Shown: piece by piece, positions 1 to 11,600 of the stretch | Numbering within the stretch: the stretch's first letter is position 1 | How the letters are laid out: the number at the start of each line of letters is the position of its first letter | From: Vitellaria paradoxa | Lineage: Eukaryota; Streptophyta; Magnoliopsida; Ericales; Sapotaceae | DNA length: 64,000 bases | Direction of reading: 5' to 3' | NCBI GenBank assembly: GCA_019916065.1 | Contig: CM034238.1 | Coordinates: 1,917,699-1,981,698, forward strand | Made by a program: the position numbers and the translations under genes | Notes under the pieces: model-generated | Databases searched by the model: none | Told to the model about the DNA's origin: nothing | The model's input: only the letters and a program-made list of their open reading frames with translations

Positions 1-56
1 CTATTCTTTTCTTGAATTCTTCCGGTTTTGCAAAGCCTGAGTTAGCAGTTAGCACC

Positions 57-517
57 ATAGTTCAAAGTATCGTCCGAGACGTATCGGAATCGATAGACGG
101 CGCGACGAGATCTCAGCCCGTGTCAAAGAAATGCGCCAAGAATAGTCATCTCACTCTGTTGTGGCCGAGATAAGCTGATATCTCGGCAATGCATCAAGAC
201 GACTAACTGTCGTGGCGAGAAATCACCGAGACAAACAATTTCTTAGCAATTTGTGTAAAAGAGAGAGAGACAGAGACAGAGACAGAGAAGTTAGCTCATT
301 CACATGTTATAAGTAATTATCTAATGTTTAGTAAAAGAGTTACTATATTTTTGACCATGTAATATATCTAGTTTAGAATTTTTTTATATTTTTTTATTTT
401 TTAAATTAAAAAATAAAATATTGTGTATCGCACGATATCACAATGCGACATCGTGATCTCATCAAAAATTCTCAAGCCGATACGATAGGTCAATTGCGAC
501 CGCGACTTTGAACCATG
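57..517. mobile_element. MULE-like MITE, 461 bp, with 9-bp target-site duplication
   Basis: The ends are imperfect terminal inverted repeats: the left end begins ATAGTTCAAAGTATCG and the reverse complement of the right end reads CATGGTTCAAAGTCGCG. The element is flanked on both sides by the perfect 9-mer GTTAGCACC (48-56 and 518-526). A 9-bp duplication is typical of Mutator-like elements. There is no coding capacity, so it is a non-autonomous element. Both strands carry many CGAGA/TATCGG-like motifs that add internal pairing. It lies in the last visible intron of the RBM28-like gene. Confidence 0.72.
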
Positions 518-2627
518 GTTAGCACCTCTATAGTTGGAAGTGAGCCCCTCCCTTAAGTTCATAAAATAGAAATTTGAAATTATGGACGAAGGCTGACATG
601 GAAGTGGGGGGATTATGCATCAGATACTAGTAGACACTTCACCGCATTAAGAACCAAAAAATCAAATAAGAACAGAAAATAAGGGGGGCAAAGGGAACTT
701 TACTCCCTCAGGAGTCAAGAAACAAAAGCAAGAGTTCGCATTGGGTGTTTTTCCTTTTTTTCTTTCCCTAGTTGGTTTTTTTTTTTTTTTTTTTTGAAGG
801 GGGGGGAGGAGGGGTTGTTAATCTGGTGGACATTATCAAACTAGGAAATCAAAATTTTAAAACCAATATTATCACTATAGTTAAGCTTTTCCTTCCACAT
901 GAATCTGATTAAGAAGAAAAGTTTTTTGAAAAATACTGCACCACGTACCATCAACTCAACAACTCACCGGGTACGGTAATCATAGTAAATAATTTATTTA
1001 TTCAAAGTTCATTATTCTCACTGCATCTATACATCAAGGCCCCAATTAGGCTATATCCTCAATCCCTTTTTTCAAAAAGGGTTTCAAAGCATATGCTTGA
1101 TGACTTCCAAATAAGGTCTTTAAGAGGGGTTCAAATATCCACATTACGGACTTCTCCCATGTCTCAAGTGTGCATCATGGTACTAATCATATGTGTGGGC
1201 AGATATAACAGTGTATACCACGGAAAAAGGCAACTTTTAACCCATGGCACCAGAGAATCTTAACTCAAACAGCCTCTTTTGCTCACACCAAGTCTATCAA
1301 TCTTTTCCCACAAGACTGCTTTCAGAACATAGTACCAGTCAACAATTTTTCTATATTCTTCCAGTCAAAACATTTAGCATCACATCAGTCAACCATCACA
1401 CTATAAAAATGGGATAGGTTTGATCTATGGGGTTTTTAAGGCTACCTAAAAAGATCTACTAAATTCATGGAGCTGTTCCGAAGGAAAGGTAACGTCAAGC
1501 TATTATTACTGAATCTCATGCATCAAAATTCTTGCCGTTTGTTTAGCAAAAGCAACTATTGAAACAGAAAAGTAACAACTGTCAGACTAGTATCACAAAT
1601 CCATCTAAAGATAAAAACAAGAAATAACACTTGACATCTTAAACAAATAAGGGGCAATGGCTTTTATAACCCTCATACTAAAGGCATCGCCGACCTTCAA
1701 AAATCCACCATACACCTTTAGTACTTCAAACCAAACTGAACACGTTAAAAACACTGTCAACAGTTTTTGCTCTTATTAACTTCAAAAAATGCATTTACAC
1801 CCATAGTACTTCACACTCAGCATTTATACCCCTGATTTCATTTGACTTTGAATGGATATTTTTGTCTTTTAACTTAAAATTTTAACACAATTCACAACTT
1901 TACTTTAGTTTTGAGTATAGAGCAGGTAAAAGTATATTTTTTAAATTACAGTCTGTATAAAGGCAACTAACCCAAAAAATAATAATTAACAAGGCAATCC
2001 AGTACAAGACTCCCACCTGTGTGAAGTTTGGAGAGGGGTCATGTACACAGACTTACACCCATTAACTGGAGAGATTGCTTCCAATTATTGATCACACAAT
2101 CTCCACGTTCAAAGAATGGAAAGATAAAAAGGAGTGTGACAGAAAATTATAAAGGAATCTTTCGCCCGTAATGAGACTCAATTTCTTCACTGCCCCAAAA
2201 AAACATAGAAAAGATATATCTTGTCAATAAAGGATGCATTCCCTAATAATTATTTTTGTTCACATCAAATCCCTCCCTTATATTTATCTTCCTCTAACTA
2301 GCAAATAACACGGAAATTTCTTTTGTACTATTAACAATTCATACACTATTGAAGAATGAAAAAATTAGAACTTTTAGAGATGAGAAATATGAACTAACTA
2401 AACATAGATCTAAAAATATATATATATTTATAGCTCAAGGCATCCAGGCCAGCTGACATGCACCTTGATTAATTCCTGGGGTTTGAAGTTAACAACCGGG
2501 TAAGTCTCCAATGGAAACCAGGAGAATTGAACCGGTAGCCATTGAAGAGATCTGAAATATAATTGGTAGGGAATAACAGAGGCTTTACACTGGAAGATTA
2601 CTAAATACTGTGGAAGAATACAATTAC
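518..2627. other. Intronic sequence of the RBM28-like gene; no further exon seen
   Basis: The donor after the exon ending at 2628 opens an intron on the minus strand that runs toward the window start. I searched it for the acidic, lysine-rich segment and the fourth RRM expected downstream in this family and found neither, so the remaining exons probably lie before base 1. The stretch holds poly-A/T runs, a possible SINE piece near 2,435-2,560, and otherwise unremarkable AT-rich DNA. Confidence 0.5.
2435..2565 (-). mobile_element. Possible tRNA-derived SINE fragment
   Basis: On the minus strand a B-box-like GGTTCAATTC is followed after about 50 bases by a block reading AATTAATCAAGGTGCATG and then CAGCTGGCCTGGATGCC. 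This resembles the conserved 3' part of dispersed plant SINE-like repeats. No A box, tail or target duplication could be fixed, so the assignment is tentative. Confidence 0.3.
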
Positions 2628-5600
2628 CATCCTCTGAAGAGACAGCAGAATGAGCACCAGTTGCATAAATTTTCTTTGGAACAGCCCAATCAACAGCAAT
2701 GGGTCGTTTACCAATTTTTCTCCCATTAAGCTTTTGAATGGCCTAAGTATGGGGAGAAAGATGAAACAAATGATTAAGAAAGGTGTTCACAACATTTGCA
2801 GTGAATCACAAATAAAAATCCTTACATTTTCTGCATCCTGCTTGCTTGTGAACTTAACAAATGCAAATCCCTTGGATAACCTGCAAAAACAGCAGAACTA
2901 TCATAAACAGTATGAGGATATGATATCAATGGACAGCAAAGAATAACACTGGGACTACAAAAGTATACCCTGTCTCAGAATTTTGTGGAATATATACATC
3001 CCATACAAATCCTACTGATGAAAACATATCCTTTATCTCATTAACTGTAGCCTGCAATTACATTTGTATTTAGAGGTAGAGCTTCACGAAAACATAAACA
3101 AAATGTATAAGGTGAACAGTTACACCTAATAAAACCCACCTTAAAAGGAAGGTTTCTGACTATAAGTTTCCATTTTTTAGTCTTGGAGCCCTGGTCACAA
3201 GTTCAATTGGGAGAAACCAAAAAAAGTTAACTCTCTGAAGCACATAAAGGACGATTAAATTATCAGCAAGCATCAAGATCACAATATAACTGTTTTATAT
3301 GTTTTCTGCAATAACATTTCCATTCATGGCATTCATTAGAAATTAAAAAATGAAATCCCTTGTCAATAAAATAAATCATGCATTATTGTAAACATTAGAG
3401 CAACGTTACCTCTCCACCTAGTTGGCGAGCCCAAACAAATCCACCACTTATCTCTTTTTGGTGTAACATTGCAACACAAGCACAAGCTGATTTAACACTT
3501 GTATATAGTACAGATGAAGCATCCATTTTGCACCCATCTCGAGTAAGCCCTGAAACAATATAACACATTTATGGCCCAGTTACGATACAAAACTGAAGAA
3601 TCTAAATACACGTGCTTCAGCTTTGTGGTGACTACTTAATATTTCGTACTAGAGTCAGATATGTTGGAAGTTAACATGTAAGATTTTAAAATAATATAAT
3701 TGAAAAATGGAACTCTTTAAAGATGCATGGCAAAAGAACAAACCACAAACGAGGTAAGCAACCAAGTTTTAGTAACCATGGCAGCCGCCTCAAGACAATA
3801 ACAGATAATACAAAATAAATGTATATCCACTTTGCTATAGCCTATACATTCAGCATCATGTTGGTTGGTAAATTGGCCAGTCCAGAAGATGGCCAACAAC
3901 TCCGTAGGAAATGTTGAAATACGCAAGAGCTTTCTTCCCCTTTCACACTCTGAGAGAACATTTCAGTTTTTCTGGAAACATATTTGACAGGGAAGAAAAC
4001 ATATTTTTCAGGTCATCTCCATTCCCTTCCCTTCCATTGACCTCCTCGCAAAAAAAATAAATACTCTCTCGAAAAAAAAAAATGTGATACTAGTAGTTGA
4101 TACTGTTAGAATTTAGGAGTGATATGATTTTATTTCCTATTTGGATTGATATAAGATTAATTAGGTTTGATATGATATTTCCTTATCTTGGTTTCTTTCC
4201 TTATGCGATGTAAGTTTTTTTTATTATAAATAAGACCTTAGGGAAAAGAGAGAATTCAATTCACTCTCTCCTTTTTTTTCTTTTCTTTCAACTTGGTATC
4301 AGAGCATTGAATCTGATTTCAAGAAAAGAAAAGGAAAAAAAAAAAAAAACACACACACACACACAGAGTAAGCTCGCCGGAGAAGGAATCTCGTCGTCGG
4401 CGACTTTCCGGCTATCGGAGCCAGCCGCCGACCACCACAAAAGGGTCGTCGTCCACCAACGACTGTGACCCACCTGAGCCCATCACTAGAGCAAGGGTTT
4501 GACGCGCCCCCACGCGCCGGTCGACACCCACATCCAAGCCTCACGTGCCTGCTTCTGTTCGGTGTGTGTAAGCGCGTGGCCTTCCGACGTCCCACCGGTG
4601 GCACATGACAGCGATCACCTGATGGAAGAGAGTCCCCTCTACCACCGGTGACCTCTGATTTGATGATTTGTCATTGAATCTTGTTGATTTGTTGCTGTTC
4701 TTCGGTTCCTGATCTGCTCTTCGATCTGTTCTTTGATCTACTACTGTTCCTCGATTTGTGGGAGTCGATTAATGATCTGGCTCTCCTTTTACTGATGATC
4801 TTGTGTCCCTTTGCTATTGCTACCAATCTATGATTCTTAGTTGCTGCTTTTGTTCTCTGTTGCTGATCTGCTAATGTCTGTGACGATCTGCTAATGATCT
4901 ACTGATCTAGGTCTACTCTGTTTTCTTCTTGATGTCTTGACTGCTGATTTGGTGGCTCTTGGTAATTCTCTTGTTGATTTTGGTTTCTTGTTTATTATTC
5001 ATGGCGGAAGCGAAAGTTAATGCTATTGAACCGAAATCAATCTTAATGAAAGACGAAGATGTTCCTCGGTCAATTACTTCTAAAAAATTGAATGGATTAA
5101 ATTATTTGGCTTGGGCCCATGCTGTGAAGGTGTTTCTTCGTAGGAAGAAGAAACTGAAATTTCTTATTGATCTTCCACCCAAATCAGATACCAGTGAGTA
5201 TGATGATTGGTTGAGTGAAGATTCAGTTGTTATGGGCTGGTTATGGCACAGTCTTGAGTCCCAAATTGCCACTACGGTAGAGTTCTGTGACTCTGCAAAG
5301 AAAATATGGGATTCTCTTGCTGACTCGTTCTCACAACAAAGTAAAGTCTCACGAGTGTTTGAGTTATATGAGCAGATTTTTGCAACCAAACAGGGTGGTC
5401 GTCCTTTTTCAGAATATTATAGCGTCCTTAAGAACCTTTGGGATCAACTGTAGCAATATAGGCCCTTTACTACTGACATTGAGCAACAAAAGTGACACTG
5501 GGAAGATTTTATGATTGCCTCTCTTCTCTCTGGGTTTGATTCTGATCTACGTGACTTCAAAGATAAAATTCTTGCTAGTGAGACTTTACCTACAGCTGCC

Positions 5601-8600
5601 AATGCTTACTCACGCCTCTTGCGATCATTTTTAGGCCATCATACTCAAGGTCAGGCCACTACTTCAGAAACATCTGCCTTGATCTCTACTGACACTGCTA
5701 CAGGAGCTTTCCGTGATGGTATGCGTGGACGTGGTCGTTCTTCTCGTGGCTCATCGCGTGGTGGTCGCTCTTCTCAAGGACAAGGGAATCGCAAATGCAC
5801 TCACTGTAGTCGTACCAATCACACCGAGCCTTATTGTTGGGCCAAGTATGGTCGACCGGATCAAGCTCATCATGTGTCAGATGGTTCTACTCCTGTCACG
5901 TCCACCCAGTCGACACACACTGCTTCAGAACCTTCCAGCTCCAATAGTGATCTTGCTGCCCGACTTAGTGAGCTATTGCAAACTCTTCGGAAACCTCATC
6001 CATCTATTTCCACTGTTACCTTGGCAAATTCAGGTAATATTGCTTGTATTGCTTCCACTCCATCTTCCTGAGTCATTGATTCTAGTGCAAGCTCTCATAT
6101 TTCTGGTAAATCTTCCTTATTCTCTCATTTAGATCCCATTAATCATTATGTTGTTTTAGCTGATGGATCTTCCCGACCTATACATGGACAAAGAGTTATT
6201 TCTCCTCATTCTTCACTTCATTTGTCTCATAGTCTTTATGTACCTAATTTTCCATTCAATTTACTTTCTGTTAGCCAATTGACCAAATCCTTACATTGTT
6301 CTGTAACATTTTCTCCCACCTCTTGTGTATTTCAGGACCTCAAGAACAAGAGGACGATTGGTTTGGGGCGTGAGAAAGACGGGCTCTACTATCTTGATCC
6401 AGCTAGCTTTTCTATTGCCTCTTCACCTGCTTTGACTGCAACAGTTTCTCCACTCCAGTGGCATTTTCGTCTTGGGCATCCCTCATTAAATAAATTGAAG
6501 TCTGTCATTTCTCATTTAAGTCCTGTATCGAGTCTAGATTGTGAGGCTTGCCAGCTTGGCAAGCACCACCGTAGTTCTTTTTCTAGTCATGGTGTCAGTC
6601 GTCAGCCAGAACCTTTTGATTTAGTTCATACTGATATTTGGGGACCATCTCGAATTACTAGTATTAATGGTTGTCAGTATTTTGTTATTTTTGTTGATGA
6701 TCATTCTCACATGACTTGGTTACTTTTGATGAAACAGAGGTCTGATTTGCCATACATTGTGACTTGTTTTTATAATGAGATTCTTACCCAATTTAACAAA
6801 CGTATCAAAATTTTTCGATCAGATAATGCTCTAGAATACGTGCAATCTGTTATAGAAACCTTTTGTACTGATCGGGATATTATCCATCAAACCACATGTG
6901 TTCACACCTCCCAACAAAATGGTGTTACCGAGCACAAATATCGTCATTTGCTCGATGTTGCTCGTACTATGATGTTTAATATGCATGTGTCAAAACCTTT
7001 TTGGGGGGATGCTGTCCTCACTGCTTATTTTCTCATTAATAGGATGCCATCTGCTGTGTTAGGCAACCAGTCTCTTTTTTTTATCCTGAGGGTAATTCTT
7101 TTCCTCTTACTCCTCGAGTCTTTGGTTATGTGGCCTTTGTTCATATTCTGGATCCTAATTTAGATAACTTATCTCCTCGTTCTCGAAAATGCATTTTTTT
7201 AGGCTACTCTCGTACTCAGAAAGGGTATCGTTGTTATCATCCACCTTCTCGTAAGTATTTTGTGAGTGCTTATGTTACTTTTTTTTGAATCCACACCCTT
7301 CTTCTCTGACTCTGGGACTCAATTATCCCATGACCTACTGTCCAGCATTCAGAGGGAGTCATATCCTACTTGTGAGAGGGACATTAGTCAGCGAAACCCT
7401 AGTCCTACATTACCTTTACCTCTCTCTCACCCTTCCGTGCAGGAATCTCAGCAAAATCAGTTGTAGGTATACCAGCGGAATCAGAATAGACAAGTTGTTT
7501 CTTATGGCCCATCCAACTCATCAGATTTGTCTAAGGTTCAAATCTCTGCTCCATCTCCCTCTAATGATGATTTACCCATTGCTCTGCGTCGATGTAAGCG
7601 TGCTTGCACTCAACATCCTATTGCTAAATTTGTTTCATATCATCATGCTTCCCCTTGTTTGTATTCTTTTATTTGTGCCTTGTCTTCAGTCTCCCTTCCA
7701 GTCTCATATCAAGTAGCGTTGTCTTTACCTAGGTGGAAGTATGCCATGGATGAGGAAATGGAGGCACTTTATGCAAATCATACTTGGGGCCTAGCCAAAT
7801 TACCTTCTGGGAAGAAAACAGTGGGCTGTTGTTGGGTTTATAACGTCAAGTATCTTCCGGATGGTTCAGTTGAGCGGCTTAAAGCACACCTTATTGCTAA
7901 AGGCTATACTCAGACTTATGGCGTGGATTATCTAGAGACCTTCTCTCCAGTTGCTCGTCTTAATTCAGTTCGCATTCTTCTTGCTGTGGTTGTAAGTCGA
8001 TCTTGGCCACTTTACCAGCTGGCTATTAAAAATGCTTTTCTTTATGGTGAACACCAAAAAGAGGTTTATATGGATCAACCACCAGGCTATGTGGTTCCTG
8101 GGAGTGAATACTTAGTCTGCCGGTTACGTAGGTCCTTATATAGTCTAAAACAATCCCCTCGTGCTTGATTTGATCACTTTAGTAATGTTCTACTCAAGCA
8201 TGTTCTGCAGCGATCTACCTCAGATCATTCTGTCTTTACTCTGCATTCTTCTACTGGTACAATTGTATTGATTGTATATATTGATGACATTATTATCTCT
8301 GGTGATGACGCCGCAGGCATTGCTGATTTAAAAACTCATTTCAGTCACCACTTTCACACCAAAGACTTGGGTGCTCTTCGCTACTTTCTTGACATTGAAA
8401 TAGCATGATCCAAAACAGGACTTATGCTTTCCCAGCGCAAGTATGTTTTAAATCTTTTATCTGAGACTGGCTTACTTGATTCCCGGCCTGCTAAAACTCC
8501 CATGGATGCTTCTGTTAAACTGGATGTAACTACTTGCTCACCATTTTCTGATGTGAGTCGATATCGACGTCTACTAGGGAAGTTGATTTATCTCACAGTC

Positions 8601-11600
8601 ACTCGTCCTGACATTACTTATGCGGTCCATATTGTCAGTCAATTTATGCATGCTCCTCGTGACGCCCACTTTGAAGCAGTATGTCGTATTTTACGTTATT
8701 TGAAGGGTGCTCCCGGCCGCGGTTTATTTTATCGTCCTTCTTATCTGTTGGTGACTGGCAATAGTGACACTGATTGGGCTGGAAACCGTGATGATCGAAG
8801 GTCCACTTTGGGTTACTGTACCTTTGTTGGTAATAATTTGGTTACTTAGCGCAGCAAGAAACAACAAGTTGTGGCTCGTTCAAGTGCTGAGGCTGAGTAT
8901 CGTGCAATGGCTCATATTGCCTCTGAAATGCTCTGGGTTCGTTCACTACTTCGGGATTTTGGTGTCAATGTTCCTACTCCTATGGTTATGCATTGTGACA
9001 ATCAAGCTGCCATCTTTATTGCGAATAATCCTGTATTTCACGAACGTACCAAGCACATTGAAGTTAATTGCCATTTTATTCGGGACTTGTTACTTCGTAA
9101 AGAGCTGAGCACTCCGTTTGTTCGATCCTCTTCTCAATTGGCTGATCTTCTCACAAAACCTTTGCCTCGGTCTTCATTTCAGAATCTCTCATCCAAGCTG
9201 GGCATTTTTGACTTTTATGCTTCAACTTGAAGGGGAGTGTTAGAATTTAGGAGTGATACAATTTTATTTCCTATTTGGATTGATATAGGATTAATTAGGT
9301 TTGACATGATATTTCCTTATCTTGGTTTCTTTCCTTATGCGATTTAAGTTTTTTTTATTATAAATAAGACCTTAGGGAGAAGAGAGAATTCAATTTACTC
9401 TCTCCTTTTTTTCTTTTCTTTCAACTAATACAATATGTACTATATATTGGAAACTTTAAATGTTACCTTCTTCAAAGGTTAGTAACTTCTAATTATTAGA
9501 AATATAAATAATAAGAATTTATCTACCAATTGAATATCTGAATCCATTTATTCTTTTAATACCATGGTGTTCGTCTCTGGTAAGTTATATCTGAAATTTA
9601 AAACTCTTTTAATCATTGCTAAATTTGTAGCGTACAGATTGATAGTTTGAGACCACCAACTTTTCATCATCACAAGAAGAGACTAAATCACAAAGGAGAC
9701 TAAAAGACTAATGAAAACAAAGGGAAATTAGTGTAATGCAAAAATGACAACAACTATTGCGTAACACCTTACAGCAGCTGTTAATAGGTTCAAAAACTCA
9801 AGAGATCCACTTAAGAAAAGAGAAGAGACCACTAAGCAATCCTTGGTGCTCGAAAAGTTATTTAGCTCGCATTCAAGTTGTAATGTAGTTAAATTAGTAT
9901 GTATTGAAAAAATTATAATGACACTTGCAATGTAGATAATATACGCAAACGGTGGGAAAAATAAGTGAAATACAACCTAAAATATCAAAATCAAGTTGTT
10001 GCTAGTGCCGTTGTAAAGCATAAACACAAGACAGAAATGAATGAAAAAAGAGGATTCATGGAATCGATCTCAACTAGTTTAGGACTAAGGCTTTGCTGAG
10101 TTGAGCTGAACTGCGTACACTGAGAATAACGAGCTGACATTATTCAGCTGAATGCATAGAGAAAAATAGAACATATATGAAGGAAATTAAATGTCTCGTC
10201 ATCAAGGATAAGAAGCAATGGAAATATTCTCACCATGGTATTCCAGCTCTTCCTTTGGAAGCGGGTAAGTTATAGAACATACAGTACCACACTCTTTGGC
10301 TCGGCCGTGAATGTCCTCTGCCATATCAGCATCAAGAAGCCCACCCAATATGACTGTCCTAGCAACCCTTTTAACATTAACATAGACATATACACTATTA
10401 TATTGCTGGAACTATCAACAATGGTACAAGAACATAAATGTTATCATAAAATAATTCTACAATAGATAGAAGAAAGAGAAAACATGAACAAACTAATAAT
10501 TAAAACTCTGCAAATGTAATGATTCAAAATTTAGACTGAATCTCAGAAACTAAAAGTATGAATATGCAAGATCCCTATTTCATTTGTTTTAAGACTCCAT
10601 AAGATTAAATCAACCCTGGACAGAACACAGATCAAAAAGAGTACAACAAACTGGATACTTGAGGTGAGACCAGACTCAAAACACAAAATCATTTCAACCA
10701 CAATTTAAATTGGCAAACAATTGTTACTTGAAAAGCTTCACAAGATAGACCAACAATCAATCAACTAATCAATCTTAGTCAGCTTCCAGTTGCTTTGATT
10801 AATTGTACAGCAGGAAAAAGAAAAACATCATATTTGGACAGCTGAGTCATAAATTATAAAAGCTGAAAGACCAAAGCTTTATCAGTAAATCTCTCCATTT
10901 ATTTCCCCGAAATATTTTTCCAACAATAGTTTCAAACTTAAATTACATTACCCGATGACTTGTATTTGCCCCAACAAGAGGCCAAAAAAGTAAGGGTGAA
11001 AACCAACTCCACAAGAATACTAAAATATTAGGAATAATAAAATATCAGGCAAACCACCATTACGGTTTCTTCCGTCTCCCCATAAAATCGATCCTCAATG
11101 CCTTGAAATTTAAGATTTCGATAAAAATATATTTAATCTATATAATTTAGAAGGCCATTTCACTATTCACGATTCTAAAGTTTAAAATTTCAATTCACAA
11201 TTCAAATCTTGATGTGAAAACTATGTAAATACCTATCTCAAGGCCCAAAAAAATTAAGGTTGACAAATTTTTATGTTTTATATCCCACTATTGTAGCATA
11301 TAATTTCTGCCCCCTTCCTTTGGAAAACTCAATCAACAAATGGTATAACGAACCTTCAATTTCATCAAAGTCTGAGAAGGTCAATTGTAAATTTTGTAGG
11401 ATCATTAGTAAATTATATTAAGGCCAATTTCTTTTCAAAATCACAGAGGGGACCCATCCCCCTCAAAATTCCCCCTTTCCCACAGCCACTATTTTTCAAT
11501 CATAATTGCAACAAACACTTGGCTAACTACCTTGGTTAATATGATGTTATGAGCTTCAGGATTAAAAAATTAATTACGAAAGCCCCAAGAGATAAACCAA

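Larger units (their letters stand above)
4099..9431 (+). mobile_element. Ty1-copia LTR retrotransposon, decayed, inside an intron
   Basis: Element of about 5.3 kb with LTRs at 4104-4293 and 9238-9426, a primer binding site and a polypurine tract. The likely target duplication is GATAC (4099-4103) versus AATAC (9427-9431), one mismatch. The gene order gag, protease, integrase, RT, RNase H is the copia order. It lies antisense to the RBM28-like gene, between the exons ending at 10234 and starting at 3549, so splicing can remove it. The LTRs differ by about 7 substitutions and one T-run indel by eye, so the insertion is not recent but still easy to recognise. Confidence 0.95.

Noticed and set aside
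4299..4604. 101-codon minus-strand ORF after the 5' LTR
   Set aside because: GC-rich copia leader read backwards; no homology seen.
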